A stretch of 64,000 nucleotides of DNA, taken from positions 5,772,585 to 5,836,584 of the forward strand of contig NZ_CP055156.1 of the NCBI RefSeq assembly GCF_014217805.1, written 5' to 3'. A program made the position numbers and the translations under genes. Each line of letters opens with the position of its first letter. Within the stretch, counting starts at the first letter, position 1. The stretch comes from Adhaeribacter swui. GTDB lineage: Bacteria; Bacteroidota; Bacteroidia; Cytophagales; Hymenobacteraceae. Of this stretch, positions 27,998-36,318 are shown one piece after another. A model generated the notes under the pieces. The model worked only from the letters and a program-made list of their open reading frames with translations, ran no database searches and was not told the origin of the DNA.

Positions 27998-28386
27998 AAT
28001 CTTTTGTCTTTAAGGCTTCGAATAGTGCACAATGCAAATTTCTTTCCCGAAACAAAGATGGCTCGCTATCTTTAAAATAAAAAATTTAACTTTTAAGGTA
28101 AATTTTTGGATCAGGTAATTTTGACTGTATGCGAACTTTTAAATGGATAACTTAAATGCTGCCCCGGCCTCAAGCAAAAAGTGCTTATCTAAAGCCAAAA
28201 TCCCGGGCTTAAATTATTTAGCAATGAATCAGAATTTCTGATATTACTTACTTTCGTAATGGTCACACTAAAGTCTTTCTAATTCTACTTTCACGCGTCA
28301 TCCCGAGCCAGCAAGGCATGACGCGTAAAAGAATGCAGATTGCAGGTAGTTATTGCCATTTTTTAAATTTTAGTATTATCCTGCAC
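27998..28386. other. Intergenic region with REP-like hairpin
   Basis: About 390 bases. An inverted repeat, ACGCGTCAT near 28293 with ATGACGCGT near 28318, encloses a CCCGAGCCAGCAAGGC loop, a form similar to dispersed GTCAT...ATGAC palindromes. On the minus strand it could end hrpB transcription. Otherwise A/T-rich, no frame. Confidence 0.55.
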
Positions 28387-30831
28387 CTAATTCACCGGCC
28401 AGTTAACTTTAGGAAATTGCTTCAGTAAATCTGTCCGTAACGCCGGGTATTCTGCTTGCCAAAACGTGGCTAAATCTGTAACCGTAGCCAAGGGCTTTAA
28501 ATCCGGCGTAAGCAGTTGCAGCTCTACGGGCATTTCGCCGGCGTCTACAAGCGGCTGCTTTAGCCAATCCAACACATCCTGCAACCGGATTTCCAGTACG
28601 GGCGGGTTACCGTGGGCAAAGTATTGCAACTCCATCAGGGAACCATCGGATAAGGTTATTTCGGAAGGCACTAATTCTTCTAAACGCGCGCGTTGCTCCG
28701 GCGTTAAAAATTGTTGCAGAATGGGTAGCAAATCAATTTGAAATAAATCTTCGGGTACTTCCACATCAGTTAAATAAGGCCGCAGCCATTCGTAGTTGGT
28801 AATCAGCAAAGTGGGCGTGCTCACGTCGGGCCAAGCTTCCTGGGGCCGCCATTTCCGCAGACTTAGTACCCGGTTTTGCCATTGCGTAACGGCTTCCGAG
28901 AAGTTCAACAAGTCTTCGCCTTCGCGTTTTATAGCTTCCGAGATAGCGGCGGGTCGGTGTTTGTCGTTGGGGGTAGGCAAGGGTTTGCGTTGCAGCACAA
29001 TGGAGCCGATGCGTAAATCCTGAGAAGCCGTGAGTTCGCCATCGCTGGTGTCCCAGGTAATGGTTTCCTGTTTTTTAACGAGTGGCGCCAAATCTTTGGG
29101 GTTAAGCGGCGATGCCAGAAATATTTTACCCATACCCTGCCGCGCATCCAGGTTAGCCACGGCCAGCCAGGGATCGTGGGCCAGGTCATCGCGGTGGCCG
29201 GCCTGGGCGTACTTGCCGTTGGCGAGCTGGAACTGCGCGTTGTTTCCGGGGCGGGCGTAAGCAATGCGTTCGGGGTAGCAGTGCGCCAGCAGCACGCCGG
29301 TTTCATAGGGATCTAAAGTGCCGTTATCAGGAGCCAGCTCGAACATGCGGCGATACTGAGCGGCTATTTTTTCAATTTTCTTTAAACCTTTGCCACCCAC
29401 GTTTTCTTGCCGGAACCGGCGTAAGGCTTCAATGCGCAAATTAATATCAATACCTGAATCCCGGGGCAATGGGTCGCGCTCTTCCAGAATGGCAGCAATA
29501 TCGGTAGCTAAGGCTACTTGGTCTGACTCTTTAGCGGCCAGTAACATGTGGGCAATGCGCGGGTGCGTGGGCAAGGCGTGCACTTTTTTGCCGTGCTCCG
29601 CAATGCGGCCGTGCTCCAGGGCATTGAGTTGGTGCAGGGTTTCGGTGGCTTGCAACAAAGCAGCTTTGGGCGGCGGACTCAGCCAGGTAAGTTGGTTTAC
29701 ATCCATTATGCCCCACGAAGCCATGTCCAACACCAGTGAGGCTAGGTCGGCTTCCAGGATTTCGGGGGTACGATGTGGCGCGAGGCGGGCGTGGGTAGCT
29801 TCGGTCCAGAGGCGGTAAGCGGTTCCAGGTCCTAAACGACCAGCCCGACCAGCCCGTTGATCGGCGGCGTCTTTGCTGATGCGCACGGTTTCGAGGCGCG
29901 ACAATCCAGAGTTCGGATCGAAACGGCTCGTTTTGCCAAAGCCACAATCCACCACCACCGATACGCCCTCGATAGTTAAGCTGGTTTCGGCAATAGAGGT
30001 AGCCAGCACTACTTTGCGCTTGCCCTGGCGGTCGGGCATAATGGCAGCGTATTGCTTGTTGGGCGGTAACATGCCAAACAACGGATGAATCATTATATCG
30101 CGGGAGATTTGACGTCGCAGCAAACCTTCCACTTTTTTAATGTCGCCTTCGCCGGGCAAAAACACCAATACATCGCCGGTTTTTTCGCGGAGGGCGCGCT
30201 GCACGGTACGGGCCGTGAGTTCCGGTAACAGCGATTCGTCCAGGTCGCCGGTGTAAATAGTTTCTACGGGGTATTGCCGCCCCTGGCTTTGCACCACCGG
30301 CGCTTGCAGCAAACCCGACAGCGTAGGCATATCCAGCGTAGCCGACATCACGAGCAAACGTAAATCGGGACGGCGGGTGCGCTGGGCTTCGCGGCTAAGG
30401 GCCATGGCCACATCAGCGTGGATGCTGCGCTCGTGAAATTCATCGAAGATCACCAAACCTACGCTACTCAAAGCATTGTCGGTGTGGAGCATACGGGTTA
30501 AAATGCCTTCGGTTACTACCTCAATGCGGGTTTTATCAGAAATGCGGTTCTCGAAACGGATGCGGTACCCCACAGTTTGCCCTACTTCTTCGCCCAGCAA
30601 AAAGGCCATACGCTCGGCAATGGTGCGGGCCGCCAAACGCCGGGGCTCCAACATAATAATTTTCTGATTCGCTAACCAGGGTTCGTTTAGCAAAGCCAAT
30701 GGCAACAAGGTACTTTTTCCGGCACCCGGCGGAGCTTGTACAATCAGCGTGTTGCGGTCGGTGAGTTGGGCTTGTACGTCCGGGATTATTTCCCGAACAG
30801 GTAAATCGATGGTGAAGGGGTTAAAGGGCAA
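28387..30831 (-). CDS. hrpB: ATP-dependent helicase HrpB
   Basis: 814 residues, the usual HrpB length. DEAH-box superfamily-2 helicase: Walker A PPGAGKST (residues 34-41), LVIFDEFHERSIHADV (DEFH box), LLVMSATLDM (SAT motif), VVLATSIAETSLTIEGV and DQRAGRAGR (motif VI). These are followed by the HrpB-specific C-terminal region with TLLITNYEWLRPYL and LEIRLQDVLDWLKQP. Family role is in RNA or surface-related processes in a few bacteria and is otherwise undefined. Monocistronic, with very high GC relative to neighbours, and long overlapping frames on the other strand that are only shadows. Confidence 0.95.
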   Translation of the reverse strand: MPFNPFTIDLPVREIIPDVQAQLTDRNTLIVQAPPGAGKSTLLPLALLNEPWLANQKIIMLEPRRLAARTIAERMAFLLGEEVGQTVGYRIRFENRISDKTRIEVVTEGILTRMLHTDNALSSVGLVIFDEFHERSIHADVAMALSREAQRTRRPDLRLLVMSATLDMPTLSGLLQAPVVQSQGRQYPVETIYTGDLDESLLPELTARTVQRALREKTGDVLVFLPGEGDIKKVEGLLRRQISRDIMIHPLFGMLPPNKQYAAIMPDRQGKRKVVLATSIAETSLTIEGVSVVVDCGFGKTSRFDPNSGLSRLETVRISKDAADQRAGRAGRLGPGTAYRLWTEATHARLAPHRTPEILEADLASLVLDMASWGIMDVNQLTWLSPPPKAALLQATETLHQLNALEHGRIAEHGKKVHALPTHPRIAHMLLAAKESDQVALATDIAAILEERDPLPRDSGIDINLRIEALRRFRQENVGGKGLKKIEKIAAQYRRMFELAPDNGTLDPYETGVLLAHCYPERIAYARPGNNAQFQLANGKYAQAGHRDDLAHDPWLAVANLDARQGMGKIFLASPLNPKDLAPLVKKQETITWDTSDGELTASQDLRIGSIVLQRKPLPTPNDKHRPAAISEAIKREGEDLLNFSEAVTQWQNRVLSLRKWRPQEAWPDVSTPTLLITNYEWLRPYLTDVEVPEDLFQIDLLPILQQFLTPEQRARLEELVPSEITLSDGSLMELQYFAHGNPPVLEIRLQDVLDWLKQPLVDAGEMPVELQLLTPDLKPLATVTDLATFWQAEYPALRTDLLKQFPKVNWPVN

Positions 30832-31038
30832 AGTAATTATTTTAAAAATTTAGACTTAAAATCAAAGCTATTAAGCAACAAAGTTAGGTAATATTAACAT
30901 AGGACCCAGAAATTAGCCTAGACCTACACTCAACTTAAAAATATTCTGATGATATAGTGGTAGTAAGAACACCAAGTAAATAATATGAATAGTCCAGATA
31001 AACGAGTAACCACCGGGAGGATATGAAAAATAAGAAAG

Positions 31039-31086
31039 TTAAAACAGAAAAAGCAGGAAGTGGAATTTCCTGCTCTTTCTGTTTTA
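31039..31086. terminator. Bidirectional terminator below the BlaR1-like gene
   Basis: GTTAAAACAGAAAAAGCAGG (from 31039) pairs with CCTGCTCTTTCTGTTTTAAC ending at 31086, with one mismatch. It closes the BlaI/M56 operon (minus strand) and faces hrpB's upstream region on the other side. Confidence 0.85.
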
Positions 31087-31141
31087 ACTTAGATAAAATT
31101 CATCTCCGTTAATAATTAGTTTTCACGACATAATGCGGAGG

Positions 31142-32455
31142 TTAATATTTTACAATGCTAACCGTTGGTGGTGGGGGTGGAAATAAGGGTAATTTTCCTA
31201 ACTCATTTTCCACCTTTGCCAGATCTGTTTTACTTTCTATTGGGTAAACTTTTTCTACACCCGATTTTAAGGTTATATAAAGTCGATCGGCAATGAAAGG
31301 GAAATCATTTTTATTCAACTGATCTATATCATATCGCCATTTAATTTGGGCTATGTCTGGGTTGCGTTTTAATAATGTTTTAAAGCCTTCCGACCATCCC
31401 CGCGAGACATCGGCCGGATTGTAACTATCGCCAAAAAACTTTTGAGCTTGCATAAAGGCTTTTTTACCGACTTCCGTTGAAATATCAAATTTTTCCTGGG
31501 TACCATCCTGGAACTCGGCCAGAATAATATTTTGTCCTTCATGTCTGTGAGTTACAAGATTTTTATTTTCACTGGGCACTTGTGCTTTTACTTCCCGGCA
31601 AGCAAATAATAATCCGGCACTTAGGGGCACTACAAGTAAAAATTTAGCTAAATGACGTTTAGCACTAGGAATTTTGTTCATCATAACAATTCGGTTTTTA
31701 AGTGGTGAAAAATTAAACTGATTAGCTAATCTAAAATTTGGTTGCCCGGTTACCTGGAGAAGTAAATATTGGTAGTGCTTTTTATCCGTACCGGATTGTA
31801 ATACTTGATGGTCGGAGATAAACTCTAGGTTTTGCCGTACCTGCTGGCGCAGCAACCAAACAAATGGGTTGAACCAATTGAGAATGCATACTAATTCCAT
31901 CCAGATTATATCCAAAGTATGCGCTTGCCGCACGTGCACCAGTTCATGCCGGATTATTTTTAAAAGATCTTCTTCTGGGTGTAAAGTGCGGTTTATAAAA
32001 ACAGAATTCCAGAAAGAAAAAGGTTGAATGTGGCCATTAATGTGGTAGATTTTAGCGCCTACATTTGAGATTAGATTAGCTTTCCGTCGGAGCCTTACCA
32101 AAGAAAAGACTTGCACCAATGTTCTAATAAATAACAAAACGTACCCGCCTATAATTAGCAATAAAAGCCAATCCCACATACTATAGGAATTACTTACTGG
32201 CTCCAAACGCACAAACGTTGTATTTCTTACTGCTGCAATGGAAGGAATATACTTAATTACAATTGGCTCTGGCATGCTTTCCCAAATGCCAGAAACAGCA
32301 ATAAGAGGAATAAAAAAACACAAGCCCGTACCTACTAAAAAATACCAACGGTTCCAGTTAAAGAAAGTAAGCGGTCTTAAAATAGAGTAGTAAAACAAGT
32401 AAATTGCTCCTAAGCAAAATGACACTTTCAGGATATAGGAAAATAGTAAAGGCAT
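31142..32455 (-). CDS. BlaR1-like M56 membrane metallopeptidase
   Basis: 437 residues. Three to four N-terminal transmembrane helices surround a cytoplasmic zinc-protease domain with HELVH (residues 170-174) and the downstream LNWFNPFVWLLRQQVRQNLEFISDHQVL segment that supplies the third ligand. After a further helix near residue 270 (cysteine-containing LLFACREV, possible anchor) comes a ~155-residue periplasmic tail ending in PLFPPPPPTVSIVKY. There is no penicillin-binding sensor domain, so the stimulus is unlikely to be a beta-lactam. The partner repressor gene ends 10 bases upstream. By analogy it cleaves that repressor on sensing an envelope signal. Confidence 0.9.
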   Translation of the reverse strand: MPLLFSYILKVSFCLGAIYLFYYSILRPLTFFNWNRWYFLVGTGLCFFIPLIAVSGIWESMPEPIVIKYIPSIAAVRNTTFVRLEPVSNSYSMWDWLLLLIIGGYVLLFIRTLVQVFSLVRLRRKANLISNVGAKIYHINGHIQPFSFWNSVFINRTLHPEEDLLKIIRHELVHVRQAHTLDIIWMELVCILNWFNPFVWLLRQQVRQNLEFISDHQVLQSGTDKKHYQYLLLQVTGQPNFRLANQFNFSPLKNRIVMMNKIPSAKRHLAKFLLVVPLSAGLLFACREVKAQVPSENKNLVTHRHEGQNIILAEFQDGTQEKFDISTEVGKKAFMQAQKFFGDSYNPADVSRGWSEGFKTLLKRNPDIAQIKWRYDIDQLNKNDFPFIADRLYITLKSGVEKVYPIESKTDLAKVENELGKLPLFPPPPPTVSIVKY

Positions 32456-32465
32456 AGCTGTTTTT

Positions 32466-32831
32466 TTAAATTTTGTCTTTTCCCTCTATCATATTTATAA
32501 TTTCCTTCAACTCCTCGGCCGATAATTTCTTTTGCTCCACGAAAAAGTTAACCAGCTCTTTGTAAGAATTAGCAAAGTAGTTCTGCACCACGTTGTTCAT
32601 AAACTTCTTTTTGTATTCTTCTTCCAGAATAGCAGGCTGGTAGAGGTAAGTATTGCCAACTAGTCGGCTGCTCAGGTAGCCTTTTTTTTCTAGGTTTTTA
32701 ATGGTAGAAGCGAGCGTAGTATAAGGTGGTTTGGGATCCGGAATTTGTTCCAGAAATAACTTTACGTGGCCTTCACCCATTTTCCAAACGGCTTGCATCG
32801 CTTGCTCCTCTGGGGCAGTTAATTTTTCCAT
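32466..32831 (-). CDS. BlaI/MecI-family transcriptional repressor
   Basis: 121 residues from the ATG at 32831 (MEKLTAPEEQAMQAVWKMGEG). A GTG further upstream at 32852 would start inside the operator region and is less likely. The winged-helix N-terminal domain contains PYTTLASTIKNLEKKGYL, the recognition helix, followed by a coiled dimerisation C-terminus. The family binds dyads as a dimer and is inactivated by cleavage by the cognate M56 protease. Operon order is repressor then protease, with two palindromes directly upstream that look like its own operators. Confidence 0.92.
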   Translation of the reverse strand: MEKLTAPEEQAMQAVWKMGEGHVKLFLEQIPDPKPPYTTLASTIKNLEKKGYLSSRLVGNTYLYQPAILEEEYKKKFMNNVVQNYFANSYKELVNFFVEQKKLSAEELKEIINMIEGKDKI

Positions 32832-32862
32832 ATATTCTATTTTTAAATACACTTCTATATAC

Positions 32863-32897
32863 TACGAATATTTCGTAATGTTACTATAAATTAGTAA
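32863..32897 (-). promoter_or_regulatory. Two tandem dyads, likely BlaI-type operators
   Basis: TACGAA-TAT-TTCGTA (32863-32877) and TTACTA-TAAAT-TAGTAA (32881-32897) are perfect palindromes. Their centres are 19 bases apart, about two helical turns, and lie 30-65 bases upstream of the repressor ATG. The second dyad shares the TACTA/TAGTA half-sites familiar from BlaI/MecI operators; this is inference without footprinting. Confidence 0.6.
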
Positions 32898-33039
32898 AAT
32901 TTAAAAATTTTCGTACAACATTGTTTTGAAACAGGCCGAACGAAATTTTAAGAAAATGAACCGGGCAGTTTGCGTGTTAGAATGAAGGCGGGTACCACAT
33001 TTTTTTTTAACTTGCCAATCTTTTTCTCAGACAGCCCTG

Positions 33040-35274
33040 ATGCAGATGGATTACCTGAAATTACTAAACGAATCACAAAGAGATGCCGTGCTACATACCG
33101 ATGGACCGGTAATGATTATAGCTGGCGCCGGCTCCGGTAAAACCCGCGTGTTAACCTACCGGATTGCCCACTTAATTAGCAAAGGCGTAGATCCTTTTAA
33201 TATTTTATCGCTAACTTTTACCAACAAAGCCGCTAAAGAAATGCGGCAGCGGATTGAAAAAGTAATTGGCAACGAAGCCAAAAACATCTGGATGGGCACG
33301 TTTCACTCGGTGTTTGCCAAAATTTTGCGATCCGAAGCGCCAAAAATTGGTTATCCCAGCAACTTTACCATTTACGATACCGACGACTCTAAAACCCTGA
33401 TCCGGAACATCGTAAAGGAAATGAACCTCGACGAAAAATTATATAAGCCTGGGATGGTGCTGGGCCGGATTTCGGCGGCTAAAAACAAATTGATTACTGT
33501 GGCGCAGTACCGGCAAGACCCTACCATTCAGGCCGACGACGAAGCGGCGATGCGTCCGAAGATTGGCGAAATTTACCAAGCGTACCAGAGTCGCTGCTTT
33601 AAGGCCGGCGCCATGGATTTCGACGATTTGTTGTTTAACACCAATGTTCTGTTTAAAGACCACGTAGATGCCCTGAACAAATACCAGAACATTTTTAAAT
33701 ATGTGATGGTGGATGAGTATCAGGACACCAACTACTCACAGTACCTGATTACCCGCAAACTGGCCGCTAAAAACCGTAATATTTGCGTGGTGGGTGATGA
33801 TGCTCAAAGTATTTACGCTTTCCGGGGAGCTGATATTCAGAATATTTTAAATTACGAACGCGATTATCCGGAGCTGGAAGTTTTTAAACTGGAGCAGAAT
33901 TACCGTTCTACCAAAAACATTGTGTACGCGGCCAATTCAGTAATTAAAAACAACAAAGCCCAGTTGCGCAAAGATGTTTTCACCGACAACGAGGAAGGTC
34001 CGCTGATTGAAGTAATAAAAGCCAACTCCGACAACGAAGAAGGCAAGCTGGTGGCCAACGCCATTTTTGAAGAAAAAATGAACAACCACCTCTCCTACGA
34101 AGATTTTGCGATTCTGTACCGCACCAACGCCCAAAGCCGGGCCATGGAAGAAGCCTTGCGGAAGATGAACATTAAATACCGTATTATCGGTGGCTTGTCA
34201 TTCTACCAACGCAAAGAAATTAAAGATTTAATTGCTTACCTGCGCCTCACCGTAAACCCCAACGACGAACAAGCTTTGCGCCGGGTAATTAATTACCCCA
34301 AACGCGGAATTGGCGATACAACGATTGAAAAAATTATTGTTTCGGCCGACGAATCCAATCATACCATTTGGGAAGTGGTGAGCAATGCTAAGAGCTTTTT
34401 AACGGGCCGGGTAGCTGCACCTATCGAAGATTTTGCGACTAAGATTAAAAGCTTTGCTATTATGGCCGAGCACCAGGATGCCTTTGAGGTAGCTAAGCAC
34501 ATTGCCAAACAATCCGGCATCGTGGAAGAATTGTACGCCGATAAATCCATTGAAGGCTTGGCACGTTACGAAAACATCCAGGAATTGCTCAACGGGATTA
34601 AAGAATTTGTGGATGACCCTGAGAAAGAAGACAAAAGCTTATCGGCCTTTCTACAAGACATTGCTTTAATAACCGACGCCGATAAACAACAAGATGATGG
34701 CAGCGAATATGTGACCATGATGACGATTCACTCGGCCAAAGGTCTGGAGTTCCGGAATGTGCACATTGTGGGCATGGAAGAAAACTTATTCCCGAGCCAG
34801 ATGATGCTGAATACCCGGGCTGATTTAGAAGAAGAACGCCGCCTGTTTTACGTAGCCATTACCCGCGCCGAGAAAAGACTGACCCTTTCCTACGCGACCA
34901 GCCGCTACCAATGGGGCAACTTGCGCGCCTGCGAAAAAAGTAGGTTTATCGACGAGATTGACCCCCGATTTTTAAATTTTCAGTACGGCGAAGGTCCGGG
35001 CGTTTTCGACAAAGTTTTAAAACGCAAAAGCAATCTGATTCCGGCTACGCCCGTTGTAAAGAAAGCAACTAACTACGTGCCCCCTGCCGATTTTGTACCC
35101 AGCGATACGGCCAACTTACAAGCCGGTATGCGCGTAGAACATCCTAAATTTGGCTTCGGCGTGGTTTCCAAAATGGATACCCAGGGCAATAGCACCAAAG
35201 CCATTATTGAGTTTGAAGAAGCCGGTGAAAAAACCTTACTCCTCAGCTTCGCCAAATTACGCATACATGAATAA
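33040..35274 (+). CDS. pcrA: UvrD/PcrA-type ATP-dependent DNA helicase
   Basis: 744 residues, superfamily-1A 3'-5' helicase used in repair and replication restart. The ATP site is IIAGAGSGKTRVLTYRI (Walker A, residues 26-42) and the DExx box is VMVDEYQDTNYSQ. Also present are VVGDDAQSIYAFRGA, LEQNYRST, MTIHSAKGLEF and VAITRAEKRL (motifs III-VI). The C-terminus has the PcrA tudor-like segment (MRVEHPKFGFGVV...). Translation may begin at the second Met, MDYLKLLNESQ, at 33046. The stop codon TAA is the first base block of a heptamer repeat that fills the gap before the next gene. Confidence 0.95.
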   Translation: MQMDYLKLLNESQRDAVLHTDGPVMIIAGAGSGKTRVLTYRIAHLISKGVDPFNILSLTFTNKAAKEMRQRIEKVIGNEAKNIWMGTFHSVFAKILRSEAPKIGYPSNFTIYDTDDSKTLIRNIVKEMNLDEKLYKPGMVLGRISAAKNKLITVAQYRQDPTIQADDEAAMRPKIGEIYQAYQSRCFKAGAMDFDDLLFNTNVLFKDHVDALNKYQNIFKYVMVDEYQDTNYSQYLITRKLAAKNRNICVVGDDAQSIYAFRGADIQNILNYERDYPELEVFKLEQNYRSTKNIVYAANSVIKNNKAQLRKDVFTDNEEGPLIEVIKANSDNEEGKLVANAIFEEKMNNHLSYEDFAILYRTNAQSRAMEEALRKMNIKYRIIGGLSFYQRKEIKDLIAYLRLTVNPNDEQALRRVINYPKRGIGDTTIEKIIVSADESNHTIWEVVSNAKSFLTGRVAAPIEDFATKIKSFAIMAEHQDAFEVAKHIAKQSGIVEELYADKSIEGLARYENIQELLNGIKEFVDDPEKEDKSLSAFLQDIALITDADKQQDDGSEYVTMMTIHSAKGLEFRNVHIVGMEENLFPSQMMLNTRADLEEERRLFYVAITRAEKRLTLSYATSRYQWGNLRACEKSRFIDEIDPRFLNFQYGEGPGVFDKVLKRKSNLIPATPVVKKATNYVPPADFVPSDTANLQAGMRVEHPKFGFGVVSKMDTQGNSTKAIIEFEEAGEKTLLLSFAKLRIHE

Positions 35275-35372
35275 GTATCAGGTAACAGGTAGCAAGTATC
35301 AAGACTTAATAATCAAACATACAACAAAGCTAATTTTACAATCCTGATACTTGCTACCTGCTACCTGATACT
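35274..35372. repeat. Inverted arms of heptamer repeats (locus C, best example)
   Basis: Left arm 35274-35301 has four exact 7-base units (AGTATCA, GGTAACA, GGTAGCA, AGTATCA), the first sharing a base with the pcrA stop codon. Right arm 35345-35372 is the reverse complement of the same four units in order, with one mismatch in 28 bases. The 43-base interior is A/T-rich. The two arms can form a 28-bp hairpin with period 7 inside each arm. Confidence 0.88.
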
Positions 35373-35396
35373 AAATAAAATCCTTACCTTTACCCT

Positions 35397-36059
35397 ATGA
35401 TTGCTAATTCCAGTTTTAAACAAGAACTGCTGCTGCGGGAATACGGCAGAAATGTTCAGAATATCGTTTCTTACATTTTATCTATCGAGGATCGGGCACA
35501 ACGCAGCCGGAGCGCGCAATTGCTCGTCAACCTCATGGCGAAGCTTAATCCGTCTATCCGCGATATTCAGGACATGCAGCAAAAACTGTGGAATCACCTT
35601 TTTGTGATGTCGGATGGCAAACTGGACGTGGATTGTCCGTACCCGTTGAGTGCGATGGAGTACCTCAACGATAAACCATCCCACATGGAAATTCCCCGCG
35701 ACATTCCGAAGTACAAACACTACGGCAAAAACGTGGAGCATTTAATCAACAAAGCCATTGAGATAAAAGACAAAGACGAGCAGGATGCGGCCATTATTTC
35801 TTTGGGCAAACTCATGAAAACGCTTTACCGCACGTACAATAAAGATTCCATCACCGACGAAATTATTCTCAACAACATCCGCGAGCTTTCCGGTGGTAAA
35901 TTAAACATGGATTTGGCCCGCATAGAAGCTAATAGCTTGTTTGAAGTTAGCGTTAAAGCCGCTCATCAAAATAATTCTTCCAACAATAATAATAACAATA
36001 ACAACAACCGGAAGAAAATGCAGGATAACAAGCAACAGCAACGCAAAAAGCAACAATAG
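35397..36059 (+). CDS. DUF4290-family protein
   Basis: 220 residues, a Bacteroidota-restricted family usually found next to murA, as here. The fold is all-alpha: repeated helices with ELLLREYGRNVQNIVSYIL and YGKNVEHLINKAIEIKDKDEQ, the two copies of a Y-G-[KR]-N-V motif suggesting an internal duplication. The last ~30 residues are an Asn tract followed by a Lys/Gln-rich tail, likely disordered and nucleic-acid- or wall-associated; the AAT/AAC run in DNA could change length by slippage. Function unknown. The synteny with murA hints at a link to envelope biogenesis. Confidence 0.85.
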   Translation: MIANSSFKQELLLREYGRNVQNIVSYILSIEDRAQRSRSAQLLVNLMAKLNPSIRDIQDMQQKLWNHLFVMSDGKLDVDCPYPLSAMEYLNDKPSHMEIPRDIPKYKHYGKNVEHLINKAIEIKDKDEQDAAIISLGKLMKTLYRTYNKDSITDEIILNNIRELSGGKLNMDLARIEANSLFEVSVKAAHQNNSSNNNNNNNNNRKKMQDNKQQQRKKQQ

Positions 36060-36064
36060 TTCTA

Positions 36065-36312
36065 GTTGCCGGTTGTTCGTTACTCGTTGTTCGTATCAAT
36101 TTTTTAAATAATATTTTCGCAAAAAGACTTAAAAGTTGTTTGTACAGACATAAACAACGGCACGGCTTATTGGCATTGTTTTCACGATAAACTTTAGCGG
36201 AAGTCCTTAACTTACATCTCTACTATAAAATTTCGGAGTTTAAGTTCGTGTTTTAGGCAATCATTTGCCTGAAGTTTCTTACTTATAACTCTTAACTTAT
36301 AACTTTTAACTC
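36065..36312. repeat. Heptamer-repeat arms and a stem-loop before murA (locus D)
   Basis: Left, 36065-36099: GTTGCCG, GTTGTTC, GTTACTC, GTTGTTC, GTATCAA at exact period 7. Right, 36281-36312: ACTTATA, ACTCTTA, ACTTATA, ACTTTTA, ACTC at period 7, ending six bases before the murA ATG. Here the two arms use different words. Between them, 36136-36160, lies a GTTTGT...ATAAAC stem-loop of the GTG-GACAC family. Confidence 0.72.
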
Positions 36313-36318
36313 ATTTCA

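Noticed and set aside
29390-29818. 142-codon plus-strand frame inside hrpB
   Set aside because: Antisense to conserved helicase motifs; a result of GC-rich codons.
31142-32831. Beta-lactam resistance operon
   Set aside because: The M56 protein lacks the penicillin-binding sensor domain and no beta-lactamase gene is adjacent.
35274-35372. CRISPR array
   Set aside because: Units are 7 bases with no spacers, and the arms are inverted; no cas genes nearby.
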